This document shows, in pieces, positions 36,120 to 45,365 of a DNA stretch of 64,000 nt. The stretch spans positions 558,001 through 622,000 of the forward strand of contig CBDCSM010000012.1 of the NCBI GenBank assembly GCA_965221575.1, written 5' to 3'. Positions within the stretch are counted from its first letter, which is position 1, and the number at the start of each line of letters is the position of its first letter. A program made the position numbers and the translations under genes. This stretch comes from JAPPHA01 sp965221575. Lineage in GTDB: Bacteria; Pseudomonadota; Alphaproteobacteria; Rhodobacterales; Rhodobacteraceae. Below the pieces are notes generated by a model. The model was not told the origin of the DNA and did no database searches. It saw only the letters and a list, made by a program, of their open reading frames with translations.

Positions 36120-39100
36120 ATGTTCGCGAACCGTACCGCCGCGCCAGATTCAGTCAAGGCGAATCGTATGCGGAAAATTGCTGTTGAGAAGCTGGAAGCA
36201 ACGAATTACGGGCATGCTATGAGCGTCGTCACGAAAGCCGATCCCGGAAATGGACGGACCGAGTTTTCGGGTTGCCCCGAAGGATTCGACGCGTTCGTGC
36301 TGGCGACCGTAATTCGCAGACGGGCCATAACCGGAATTTTCATCGCGCGAGACGACAAACGCGCAGAGGCCATGAAGTCGTCGCTTGCATTCTTCGCTCC
36401 CGAGATTCGCGTGTTCGATTTCCCGGCCTGGGACTGCTTGCCGTTCGACCGGATCTCCCCCAGATCCACGATATCGGCGAAGAGAATGAAAGTCCTTTCG
36501 GAACTGACACGGGAACCCGAAGGCCCCGCGATCGTGGTTACGACAGTCTCGGCGTTGGCTCAGCGAATTCCTCCGGGAGAGGCCGTGACAACATGGTGTT
36601 TTTCCGCTGCCGTCGGATCCCGCCTAAATCATGCGCAGTTGCTCGAGTACTTCAGGGACATGGGGTTTTCCCGTGCCCAATCGGTAACGGAGCCAGGCGA
36701 CTATGCGATCAGGGGTGGACTCATCGACGTGTTTCTTCCCGGATATGATGACCCTCTCCGTCTCGATTTCATGGGTGACGAGCTGGATTCGATCCGTGCG
36801 TTTGATGCGGAATCCCAGATGTCGAAGGGAACGGCTGAAAGGGTCGACTTCATCCCGCCGTCGGAAGTGTGTCTCGGCGACAGTTACGTCAGTCGTTTCA
36901 GGAAGAAATACAGGCGGATCTTCGGTGTCGCGGGAAATGACCAGTTGTATGATGCGGTCAGCGAAGGGAGAAAAATACTGGGAATAGAGCACTGGATGCC
37001 GTTGTTTCACGAAGACATGGTGACCTTGCTTGATTATCTCCCGGACTCCCCGGTTTTTCTCGACGAACGATTCTTTGAAACGTGCGAATCCAGGTGGGAG
37101 ACGATCGTCAACCAGTACCGTGCCCGCGAGGACGCGTTCAACGGACGATCACATTCGGATGCGCAATATCGTCCGTGTCCTCCGGAATACCTGTATCTCG
37201 ACCGTGCCGGAATATCCAAGCGGCTTGCCGAGCGCGAAGTCGGAACATTCTTCGAGGCAGGTGCGGTTGGCGAAGAAGGTTCAGGTTGGGGAGGACGGAG
37301 AGGCAGGGACTTTTCGCCGGAACGTCAAAGTGACGCCACCAGCGTGTTCGAAGCGTTTGCAGGACATCTCAGAAACAGGTCAGGCGACGGTGACGTCATC
37401 ATCGCTTGTCATTCGGCAGGCTCTCTCGAGCGGATGTCGGACTTGCTTGCAGAGTATGATCTGAATGATTCGGTCGTTATCGGGGATTGCAGTGACCTGC
37501 AAAAGGTGAAGGGAAAAACAGGTCTTTGTATCTGGGCCCTGGAGCATGGATTTGAAGCTCCTGGCCTGACGGTCATAAGCGAAAAGGACGTATTCGGCGA
37601 ACGAATTGTCCGCGCCACCCGCAGGCAAAAGAACAAGCCCGCACGACTGCTGATTGAAGCGAATAACCTTTCCGAAGGTGACCTTGTCGTTCACGAAGAA
37701 CACGGAATCGGGCGTTTCAAGTGCCTGAAGGTCCTGAGTGTCGACGGGAACGCGCACGAATGCCTTCACATTGAATACGCCAACGACGGACGGCTGTTCC
37801 TGCCCGTTGAAAACCTGGAACTGATCAGTCGCTATGGCCAGGGGGAGACATCTCTTGATCGATTGGGATCACTGGCATGGCAGGAACGTAAAGCCGGTTC
37901 GAAGAAACGGATCAGGGAGTTGGCCCGCCAACTGCTGAAAGTTGCGGCGGCCCGGCAACTCCACGCGTCTCCGGTGCTTGAGCCGGACGAGGAAAGCTGG
38001 CCGGACTTCTGTGCGCGGTTTCCACATCCTGAAACTGATGACCAGCTTGAAGCGATTGATTCAATTCTCCGTGACATGGCTGCCGGGCGCCCGATGGATC
38101 GTCTCGTTTGCGGAGACGTGGGCTTCGGAAAAACGGAAGTCGCGGTTCGTGCGGCCTACGCTTCGGCTTCGAACGGTTACCAGGTTGCCGTCGTTTGCCC
38201 GACAACATTGCTTGTCAGGCAACATTTCGTGACGTTTAACGAGCGGCTTCGGGAATCGCCGATCATTGTCAGGAGCTTGTCGAGGTTGGCGCCCCCCGTT
38301 GAGGCCGGGGAAACACGAGAGATGGTGGAAAACGGCAGTGCAGACATCGTTGTTGGAACCCACGCACTGCTTGGCGAACGGATCCGGTTCAAACGACTTG
38401 GCTTGGTCATTCTTGACGAGGAACAGAATTTCGGGGTCGTTCAAAAGGACGTGCTGAGGAAGTCCTCTCCCGATGCTCATGTCCTGACGCTGACCGCGAC
38501 CCCTATTCCCAGGACGCTGCGATTGTCCCTGATAGGAATCCGGGACATTTCCATGATCAGCACGCCACCGGCGGACCGTTTGGCGATCAGGACCTATTTC
38601 GGCGAATTCGATGGCGTAACCGCGCGCGAGGCCCTGCTAAGGGAACGCTTCCGCGGAGGACAGAGCCTGATCATCGTCCCGCGCATCACCGATATCCGAG
38701 CCATGACGCGGTTTCTCGAAAGATATGTCCCGGAAGTCCGCTTCGTCGAAGCGCACGGCCGACTGAACGTCAACGATCTGGATATGCGGATGAACGAGTT
38801 CTACGATCGCCGCTACGACGTCCTGGTGGCAACGACAATCGCCACGAGCGGGCTCGACATTCCGTCAGCCAACACCTTGATTGTGTACCGGCCGGACATG
38901 TTCGGGCTGGCACAACTTTACCAGATCCGAGGTCGGGTCGGGCGCTCGAACGTCAGGGCCTACGCGTATCTCATGACAAAGCGGGGGGCTCGGCTTCTGC
39001 CGTCCGCGGAGAGGCGCATTCGTGTCATTTCCTCGCTGGACAGCCTTGGGGCAGGGCTGTCGCTGGCGAGCCAGGACCTGGACATGCGCGGAGGTGGGAA

Positions 39101-39704
39101 TCTGCTCGGTGCGGAACAGTCCGGGGACATGAGGGAAGTCGGGGTCGAGTTGTACCGATCCATGCTGGCGGAAGAAGTCACACGTTTGAAAAACGGAGAC
39201 ATCGAGTCCGAACATGACGTGCAAACCACCTGGCAGCCCACGATCAGGCTTGGCGTACCCGTCGTCATCCCTGAACGCTACATCGAAGATCGCGACCTGA
39301 GAATGAGCCTCTACCGGCGGATCGCGACCCTTTCGAGTCGTGCCGAAATTGACGAAATGGGAGCGGAGCTGGTTGATCGATTTGGCAGTCTCCCTATCGA
39401 GGTCAAATTCCTGCTGCGTATCGTTCGGATCAAGGAAACTTGCCGTCGGGCGGAAATCGATCTGTTCGAAGCAGGCGAGGACGGTGCCACGATCCGTTTT
39501 CGCAACGACCGCGTCCCGAATCCCGACGGGTTGATCGCTTATCTGAAGTCGCAGGGTAGATTGGCGCGAGTCAGAAACAATCGTTTGGTCATCAAACGCG
39601 ATTGGTCGAAACAGGGCGACAGGGTCAAGGGTGCGGTGGTCGTCTGCAGGGACGTAGCCAAGGCCATCATGCGACCGGAGACCGTTACGGATGTCGCCGC
39701 ATAA
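36120..39704 (+). CDS. mfd: Transcription-repair coupling factor
   Basis: A DNA translocase that removes RNA polymerase stalled at lesions and recruits UvrA. Up to 1194 residues: UvrB-like N-terminal region ('FPAWDCLPFDRISPRSTISA' near 100), RNA-polymerase-interaction domain with 'GDLVVHEEHGIGRFK', then helicase motifs: Walker A 'GDVGFGKTEVA', DEEQ box ('ILDEEQNFGV', with Asn where most have Arg), 'LTATPIPRTL', 'TIATSGLDIP' and 'QIRGRVGRS'. The start is uncertain: ATGs at 36120, 36168 (AAGG upstream) and 36219 all precede homology, and the last gives the usual length of about 1160. The end overlaps the convergent Bcr gene by 20 bases. Confidence 0.96.
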   Translation: MFANRTAAPDSVKANRMRKIAVEKLEATNYGHAMSVVTKADPGNGRTEFSGCPEGFDAFVLATVIRRRAITGIFIARDDKRAEAMKSSLAFFAPEIRVFDFPAWDCLPFDRISPRSTISAKRMKVLSELTREPEGPAIVVTTVSALAQRIPPGEAVTTWCFSAAVGSRLNHAQLLEYFRDMGFSRAQSVTEPGDYAIRGGLIDVFLPGYDDPLRLDFMGDELDSIRAFDAESQMSKGTAERVDFIPPSEVCLGDSYVSRFRKKYRRIFGVAGNDQLYDAVSEGRKILGIEHWMPLFHEDMVTLLDYLPDSPVFLDERFFETCESRWETIVNQYRAREDAFNGRSHSDAQYRPCPPEYLYLDRAGISKRLAEREVGTFFEAGAVGEEGSGWGGRRGRDFSPERQSDATSVFEAFAGHLRNRSGDGDVIIACHSAGSLERMSDLLAEYDLNDSVVIGDCSDLQKVKGKTGLCIWALEHGFEAPGLTVISEKDVFGERIVRATRRQKNKPARLLIEANNLSEGDLVVHEEHGIGRFKCLKVLSVDGNAHECLHIEYANDGRLFLPVENLELISRYGQGETSLDRLGSLAWQERKAGSKKRIRELARQLLKVAAARQLHASPVLEPDEESWPDFCARFPHPETDDQLEAIDSILRDMAAGRPMDRLVCGDVGFGKTEVAVRAAYASASNGYQVAVVCPTTLLVRQHFVTFNERLRESPIIVRSLSRLAPPVEAGETREMVENGSADIVVGTHALLGERIRFKRLGLVILDEEQNFGVVQKDVLRKSSPDAHVLTLTATPIPRTLRLSLIGIRDISMISTPPADRLAIRTYFGEFDGVTAREALLRERFRGGQSLIIVPRITDIRAMTRFLERYVPEVRFVEAHGRLNVNDLDMRMNEFYDRRYDVLVATTIATSGLDIPSANTLIVYRPDMFGLAQLYQIRGRVGRSNVRAYAYLMTKRGARLLPSAERRIRVISSLDSLGAGLSLASQDLDMRGGGNLLGAEQSGDMREVGVELYRSMLAEEVTRLKNGDIESEHDVQTTWQPTIRLGVPVVIPERYIEDRDLRMSLYRRIATLSSRAEIDEMGAELVDRFGSLPIEVKFLLRIVRIKETCRRAEIDLFEAGEDGATIRFRNDRVPNPDGLIAYLKSQGRLARVRNNRLVIKRDWSKQGDRVKGAVVVCRDVAKAIMRPETVTDVAA

Positions 39705-40884
39705 GAAGATTCATGAGACAGGCTGTACCAGCGCACATGGCGACCCCAATGACCAATGGAAGTCCGGTGCCGTCAAACAATTGCCCGACCGGAAACGCGA
39801 GGATGATACATACGATGGTCGCGATCGAACCGATGACAGCTGAAGCCATTCCCGCGATATGGCCCATCGGTTCGAGTGCGAGCGCGTTCAGATTGGCGAT
39901 GCACAGTCCGAGAAGAAAGAACATCGCGGTACTCCACGCGACGAACATCCACAGGAGGTAGGGCAGGCCGAACAGATCCAGAGCGACGACTGCCCCGAAA
40001 CCGAGGGACAATGCGAAGATTGCCGCGTAACCAATGGTCGAAAGCCACAACATTCCAACCCTTACGACGAGAAACGCATTCAGGAAGCTCGCGCTTCCGG
40101 CAATGACGGCGGTTAACGCAAAATAGAGCGGAAAGTCGTGACCGGCCTTCAGCCAGACCACGTAGACCTGCTGGGCCGAGACGAGATAGGCAAAAATGCA
40201 CGCAAGGCCGAGAGATAGGCTTCCCACGCTGATCACGACTCGCCGGTTGGTCACGACTTCCTGTGCCGCGCGCATGATTTCCCGGGGTCGAAACGGCCGA
40301 CGCTTGTCAGGGGAAAGGGTTTCGGGTTGACGGAAATACAGCCATGCTATTGCGATCACCGCGACGACTTGAAATGCGGCGAAAATGTACCGCCATCCCA
40401 GCGCGAGCATGATGGTTTGCCCGATCAAAGGTGCGACGGCCGGAATGAGCACGAACAGCATCATGGCAAATGACACGATCCGGGCCATATGGCGGCCCGA
40501 GTACAAGTCTCTCACCAGCGCGTGGGTAACGGTTCGCGGCGCGGACACTCCCAAACCCTGAACGAATCGAGCTATCATCAATTCTGTCATCGACGTCGCG
40601 AAGAACGCCCAAAGACTGGCGAACAGGAAGATCACAATTCCGAGGCAGATTACAGTCTTGCGGCCGAATGAATCGGACAGCGGACCGGTGACCAACTGTC
40701 CCATTCCCGTACCAAGGACGAAAACGGTAATGACCAGTTGTGCATGATTGACATTTTCGAGTGCCAGATCGGCGCTGATCTCGGCAAGCGCTGGCAGCAT
40801 CGCGTCCGTCGCAAATGCAACCATCGAAAAAAGCAGCGCGATCAGGGCGATAAACTCGTTGCGCGACGGATTACGCGGATTCAT
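39685..40884 (-). CDS. Bcr/CflA-type MFS efflux transporter
   Basis: A 399-residue inner-membrane exporter with about twelve hydrophobic helices. The N-terminal 'FATDAMLPALAEISADL' and 'VITVFVLGTGMGQLVTGPLS' followed by 'DSFGRKTVI' (the MFS loop 2-3 signature), plus 'QGLGVSAPRTVTHALVRDL', mark the drug/H+ antiporter-1 branch that includes bicyclomycin and florfenicol pumps. The actual substrate is unknown. It converges with mfd, and the FrnE-type gene lies behind it in the other direction of reading. The ATG at 40884 has a weak ribosome site. Confidence 0.9.
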   Translation of the reverse strand: MNPRNPSRNEFIALIALLFSMVAFATDAMLPALAEISADLALENVNHAQLVITVFVLGTGMGQLVTGPLSDSFGRKTVICLGIVIFLFASLWAFFATSMTELMIARFVQGLGVSAPRTVTHALVRDLYSGRHMARIVSFAMMLFVLIPAVAPLIGQTIMLALGWRYIFAAFQVVAVIAIAWLYFRQPETLSPDKRRPFRPREIMRAAQEVVTNRRVVISVGSLSLGLACIFAYLVSAQQVYVVWLKAGHDFPLYFALTAVIAGSASFLNAFLVVRVGMLWLSTIGYAAIFALSLGFGAVVALDLFGLPYLLWMFVAWSTAMFFLLGLCIANLNALALEPMGHIAGMASAVIGSIATIVCIILAFPVGQLFDGTGLPLVIGVAMCAGTACLMNLLMRRHP

Positions 40885-40904
40885 GGTATCATGACCCGCT
40901 GAAA

Positions 40905-41561
40905 CTATGCCTGACCGGAGGGGCCGGGGTTCCGGTGTCCTGAAATCCTCGGAATCACCTGACTCCAGAATGATGCCGGCTGTGCCCCGTGCGCCAGGAT
41001 CCGGCCATCCAGCAGGAACACGGGGACGCCGTTTATTCCTGTCGTTTGATGATGATGGCTTTGCCCGGCGACGCGTTCCCGGTCCACGCCGCTGGTCAGC
41101 CGCTCCGCGACATCAACCGGGTCCATGCCGGCATCGACTGCAATCGCGGTGAGGACAGGAAGCGTTCCGATATCCCGACCTTCACAAAAGTAGGCTCGGA
41201 AAAGCGACGTTACGACTTCGTTCTGGCTTCCGGTTTGCTCAGACCAGAAAATGACTCGATGGGCATCAAGCGTGTTGGGTGTTCGCTGAATCGCGTCGAA
41301 GTCAACTTCCAGGCCGTCTTTCGAAGCCTGACTCGCGATTGCCGAGTAAATGTCCTTCGCTCGACTCGCTCCTCCGAATTTCCGTGACAGGTAAAGTCCC
41401 CGGTCCATGCCCGATTTCGGCATGAAGGGGTTCAACTGGAATGGTTGCCAGCGCAAAGCCACTGAATCGGATTGGCCATCGTTCAAGGCCATTTTCAACC
41501 GGTGCTGGCCGATATAACACCACGGGCAGATCACGTCAGAGACAACGTCAATCTCGATCAT
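40905..41561 (-). CDS. DsbA-family FrnE-type oxidoreductase
   Basis: A 218-residue thioredoxin-fold protein of the FrnE/2-hydroxychromene isomerase-like group. The N-terminus 'MIEIDVVSDVICPWCYIGQH' has the active-site CPWC at residues 12-15 and no signal peptide, so it is cytoplasmic. 'LRWQPFQLNPFMP' and 'GINGVPVFLLDGR' (cis-proline loop) are typical. FrnE relatives help in disulfide exchange and oxidative-stress resistance. Start: ATG at 41561 begins right at family homology and has GGAG upstream; an open frame to 41747 adds sequence of no known type. It ends 20 bases before the Bcr gene start. Confidence 0.9.
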   Translation of the reverse strand: MIEIDVVSDVICPWCYIGQHRLKMALNDGQSDSVALRWQPFQLNPFMPKSGMDRGLYLSRKFGGASRAKDIYSAIASQASKDGLEVDFDAIQRTPNTLDAHRVIFWSEQTGSQNEVVTSLFRAYFCEGRDIGTLPVLTAIAVDAGMDPVDVAERLTSGVDRERVAGQSHHHQTTGINGVPVFLLDGRILAHGAQPASFWSQVIPRISGHRNPGPSGQA

Positions 41562-41876
41562 TTCGGTATCACTCCGGCGTGTCGTTTGCCTGCCTTGTTC
41601 GATAGTGGCTATCGCGATGCAAGGCAGTTGCGGTTGATCAACAACACTTCGTCCTCTCGGTGCCGCCTTCAGGTCCGGCGGCCTGGTCGGCCGGTTACCG
41701 GCGGAGCCTTTCGATTCCTGATCATCGATGAGCATATATTTGGTCATGGACCTGCGCCATTCAAATCAAACTGGCGAGAGCTGATCGGTGGAACCGGGAC
41801 GTTCGAGGTGTCAGGCGTGGATACGCTGACACGCGGATGAATGACGTTTCGCAGCAACGGTTCCCGAATGAGGTAC

Positions 41877-41904
41877 AAAAAAAGGCGCCTCCCGAAGGAG
41901 GCGC
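41877..41904 (-). terminator. Rho-independent terminator
   Basis: On the minus strand: GCGCCTCC, loop TTCG, GGAGGCGC, then a run of seven T (A-tract 41877-41883 on the plus strand). Eight perfect GC-rich pairs closed by a stable UUCG tetraloop make it one of the clearest terminators in the window. Confidence 0.88.
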
Positions 41905-42010
41905 TAAACAGTTGAGGCAGGTTTCATACAGGCAAGAAACCTATCGAGCAGTGCTGGTGAAATAACATGTGCGGTTGCGTTTTTCAACCATAACATTTTC
42001 CATGGTTGAA
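41877..42010 (-). ncRNA. Candidate small RNA with three hairpins and an intrinsic terminator
   Basis: On the minus strand this 134-base segment has a 9-base perfect stem (TTCAACCAT with ATGGTTGAA, 41983-42010), a 7-base stem (AGGTTTC with GAAACCT, 41919-41942), then a textbook terminator. No annotated gene feeds into that terminator: the closest upstream gene runs the other way from 42072, and the next minus-strand gene starts 316 bases further on. A 20-codon frame (MENVMVEKRNRT...) lies inside without a ribosome site. A free-standing Hfq-class sRNA or a 5' leader with attenuator are the options. I cannot assign a known RNA family. Confidence 0.55.
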
Positions 42011-42071
42011 TAATCCGAACCGGCTTGTAGTTTCCGGGGAAAGCACTTGGACGCCTTTGGAGAAATCGCAG

Positions 42072-43889
42072 ATGTCAAGACTTACGACGTACTCATTTTC
42101 ATGTTTGTTGGGTGCCGCCGTCGCCGCCCTTGTTTTTCCAGGCGGTCCTGGTGCGGAACCAACATATGGTATCGCGATGTACGGGAAGCCCGAATTGGCG
42201 GAAGGTTTCGAGGCTCTTCCCTATGTCAATCCCGATTCTCCGAAGGGAGGAAAGGTCGTCTTTGGTGAGAGCGGAGGGTTCGATTCACTCAACCCGTATA
42301 TTCTGAAAGGGCGCGCGCCGTGGGGTATCCGTTCATATGTTGTCGAGCCACTCATGGGGCGAAACTGGGACGAACCGTTTTCACTTTACGGTCTGCTGGC
42401 TGAATCGATCGAAGTGGGACCGAATCGGGAGTGGGTTGAGTTTACGCTGCGCCAGGAAGCGCGGTTTTCAGATGGCTCTCCGGTGACGGTCGAAGATGTC
42501 TTGTGGTCTTTCGAAACGCTGGGGACGGTTGGACATCCCCGGTACGGCAATTCCTGGAAGAAGATCGCGAGCGCGGAACAGACCGGGCCGAATTCGGTGA
42601 GATTCACTTTCAACACGGTCGATCGGGAACTTCCGTTGATCATGGGGCTGCGGCCGGTTCTTCGCAAGGCTGACTGGGAAGGGCGGGATTTCGCGGAGAG
42701 TTCGCTGGACCTGCTTACCGGGTCTGGCCCGTATGTCATCGACGATTTCGAAGCAGGTCGATTCATCTCGTTCCGGCGCAATCCCGACTACTGGGGCAGG
42801 GACCTTGGCTTCAATCGTGGCCGGCATAATTTCGACGAGATCCGTTTCGAGTATTTCGGCGATGGAGATGTCTTGTTTGAAGCGTTCAAGGCAGGCGAGA
42901 CGTCGACCTTCAGGGAGTGGAACGCCGGAAAGTGGGAAACTGCCTATGACTTTCCGCGCGCCGTGTCCGGCACCATCACGAAATCGGAAATTCCGCATCA
43001 ACGGCCTTCGGGTATGAGGGGCTTCGTATTCAACACGCGCGAGCCGAAGTTCAAGGATTGGCGGGTCAGGGAAGCGCTGATCCACGCGTTCAACTTCGAG
43101 TTCATCAACCGGACGATCAACGGAGGCGGGCTGCCGCGCATCACATCATATTTTTCCAACTCCATTCTCGGCATGGTCGACGGCCGGGCGGAGGGACGGG
43201 TTCGGGAACTCCTTGCTCCATATGAGAGCGAGCTGCTCCCCGGGGCGCTTGAGGGGTATTCCTTACCGGTTTCCGACGGCGGTGAACGAAACCGCTCGAA
43301 TCTCCGAAAGGCGACACGCCTGTTTGAAGAGGCGGGATGGAGGGTTGTCGACGGCGTTCTTCGTGACAGTGACGGCGCCGCGTTCGAGATCGAATTCCTG
43401 GTGAATTCCGGTTCGACGGAAGCCGAGGCGATCCTCAACATTTATTCCGACGCGCTCAGCCGCCTTGGAATCGCAACGCGGATCGCATTGGTTGACAGCG
43501 CTCAAAACAAGGAGCGTATGAACAGCTATGACTTCGAGATAACAGCTTACCGTCGTGGCCTGTCCCTTTCTCCCGGAAACGAACAATGGCTTTACTGGGG
43601 GAGCGACGGAGTCGAAAATCCCGGCACCAGGAACTACATGGGCATGAACAGCCCGGCGGCGGAGGCTATGATCGAATCGATTCTATCGGCCAGACACAGG
43701 GATGAATTCATCGCGGCGACCAGGGCACTTGACCGTGTCTTGACGACCGGCCGCTACGTCATTCCCACCTGGCATTCACCCGTGTCGCGACTGGCCCATG
43801 TATCGGAGTTGAAATATCCTGAGCGATTGCCGATTTACGGTGACTGGATCGGATTCCTCCCGGAGGTCTGGTGGTTTGAACAGCAATAG
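42072..43889 (+). CDS. ABC transporter substrate-binding protein, family 5 (YejA-like)
   Basis: A 605-residue periplasmic binding protein of the peptide/oligopeptide type. The signal peptide is 'MSRLTTYSFSCLLGAAVAAL' with cleavage likely after 'GPGAEP'. The mature start 'YGIAMYGKPELAEGFEALPY' and 'NPDSPKGGKVVFGESGGFDS' are characteristic of YejA, the binding protein of the YejABEF peptide / microcin C uptake system. The end 'PIYGDWIGFLPEVWWFEQ' fits too. No membrane or ATPase genes follow, which is unusual; DUF502 comes next on the other strand. I took the ATG at 42072 because it opens the signal peptide. Confidence 0.92.
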   Translation: MSRLTTYSFSCLLGAAVAALVFPGGPGAEPTYGIAMYGKPELAEGFEALPYVNPDSPKGGKVVFGESGGFDSLNPYILKGRAPWGIRSYVVEPLMGRNWDEPFSLYGLLAESIEVGPNREWVEFTLRQEARFSDGSPVTVEDVLWSFETLGTVGHPRYGNSWKKIASAEQTGPNSVRFTFNTVDRELPLIMGLRPVLRKADWEGRDFAESSLDLLTGSGPYVIDDFEAGRFISFRRNPDYWGRDLGFNRGRHNFDEIRFEYFGDGDVLFEAFKAGETSTFREWNAGKWETAYDFPRAVSGTITKSEIPHQRPSGMRGFVFNTREPKFKDWRVREALIHAFNFEFINRTINGGGLPRITSYFSNSILGMVDGRAEGRVRELLAPYESELLPGALEGYSLPVSDGGERNRSNLRKATRLFEEAGWRVVDGVLRDSDGAAFEIEFLVNSGSTEAEAILNIYSDALSRLGIATRIALVDSAQNKERMNSYDFEITAYRRGLSLSPGNEQWLYWGSDGVENPGTRNYMGMNSPAAEAMIESILSARHRDEFIAATRALDRVLTTGRYVIPTWHSPVSRLAHVSELKYPERLPIYGDWIGFLPEVWWFEQQ

Positions 43890-43978
43890 CAAAGCGAGTC
43901 CTTCACGCGTGCGTGACAGGTTTCGCGTCGCCTGACCTCCAGAAGTCGTGCCCGTGCCCAGGCGGGTTCGGGCGCGGT

Positions 43979-44653
43979 TCAGTCGTCCGGGGAAGTTTTC
44001 GCTTGTCCGGTCAGGTAGGGTGGCTTCGGATCGGCAGAAACCTTTTTTCCGCCGGTGCCTTCGTGCGGAACCACCAATCCCGCAGAAATGACGAGTTTCG
44101 CCGCATCGTCGATTTCCATGTCAAGGACGATGATGTCGCGGCGGGGGACGAATAACAGGAAGCCTGACGTCGGATTCGGCGTCGTTGGCAAGAAGATGCT
44201 GAGCATTTCGCCCTGGTCCGCCTTTTCCAGCACCTCGCCGCTGGCACTTGTCGAAATGAATGCGACGGCCCAAATTCCCTTGCGCGGATACTCGACAAGA
44301 CATGCCGTCTGAAACGTCGCGTTCTGCTGATTGAGGATCGTCTCGATGATTTGCTTGGCGCCATTATAGATCCACCGAACGATAGGAGTTCTGTCGACGG
44401 CAGCTTCGACCAACCGAACGACTTGCCGGCCGACATATCCCTTTGCGATCGCGCCGACAAAGGTCGTGAAGACGACGAAGACAATGATTCCGACACCACG
44501 GATCTGAAGCTCGTAGTGAATCAACGGATTGAATGCGTCGGGGATCAGTGGAAGGATGCGGTCATCCACGAATCCGGCAAACGTCCAAACCACATAGAAT
44601 GTGAGAATTGTCGGCAGAACAACCGCAAGGCCGGTCAGAAAGTTGGCGCGCAT
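43979..44653 (-). CDS. DUF502 family membrane protein
   Basis: A 224-residue inner-membrane protein. Two helices near the start ('FLTGLAVVLPTILTFYVVWT' and 'GVGIIVFVVFTTFVGAIAKG') are followed by a soluble domain with 'RTPIVRWIYNGAKQIIETIL', 'YPRKGIWAVAFIS' and 'PTTPNPTSGFLLFVPRRDII', all hallmarks of DUF502. The biochemical role is not known. The tail after residue 200 is polar ('GTGGKKVSADPKPPYLTG'). Converges with the YejA-like gene. Confidence 0.9.
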   Translation of the reverse strand: MRANFLTGLAVVLPTILTFYVVWTFAGFVDDRILPLIPDAFNPLIHYELQIRGVGIIVFVVFTTFVGAIAKGYVGRQVVRLVEAAVDRTPIVRWIYNGAKQIIETILNQQNATFQTACLVEYPRKGIWAVAFISTSASGEVLEKADQGEMLSIFLPTTPNPTSGFLLFVPRRDIIVLDMEIDDAAKLVISAGLVVPHEGTGGKKVSADPKPPYLTGQAKTSPDD

Positions 44654-45365
44654 TCGACTACTTGACCATTTGACTGATGCCCATGAGCGGCCATCGAAAC
44701 GAAAGTTCGCGTCTGAACGTCTCGTCGGAGATCAACGGAACTCACTCCGGAATTACTAGGGAAACATGGGCATTATGGCAAGAATGGCGATTTTGTTGGG
44801 GTTTGGCACCGTGATGCCACCTGCCGACGTGTGATGTTTGCCAAAACCCGGGAAATCCTCGATATCAGATTGTCAGCGTATACGTCCCGATCAGTCACTC
44901 GCGAAGAATTTTCCGGAAATGTTGCGCGCGGAGGCGGTGGTTTCACCTCGGGCGTACCCCCCCGGCCACTTTCCTTGTGACCGCTTCGGCCCATCTGTCG
45001 AGGTTCAAGCCAGGCGGTTCTACCGCTGTCGCCGCGGTATGGTGTAAACCGGGCAAAACGCGAACTTGACACGGCCGGAACATGTTTTCCGGGAGGTGAT
45101 CGGAGTGCAATCCGAAGACATCCCTGGTGCCGACATTGCGACCGACCAGGGTTCCGACTTCGCCATCGAAATCGACGCGTGCGGAACATCGATTGTCGTT
45201 CAATCTGTCATGGCTTGACTTTGGTCAGTTCCAGGAATGCACGGGATTTCCGGACCCCGCAACGCTCTGAATTGCTCGCAGGATGAGGTCGACGAAATGT
45301 GGTGGCATGAATGTGACTTCAAGCGTAATGCCGAGTTTCGTTGGCCACTAACGAAAACATGCCCT
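44654..45365. other. Gene-poor stretch between DUF502 and psuG
   Basis: About 710 bases. A minus-strand frame at 44943-45203 ('ARVDFDGEVGTLVGRNVGTR' region) has somewhat protein-like composition, but I cannot link it to a family and it lacks a ribosome site. It could be a gene remnant. Otherwise nothing seen. Confidence 0.4.
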
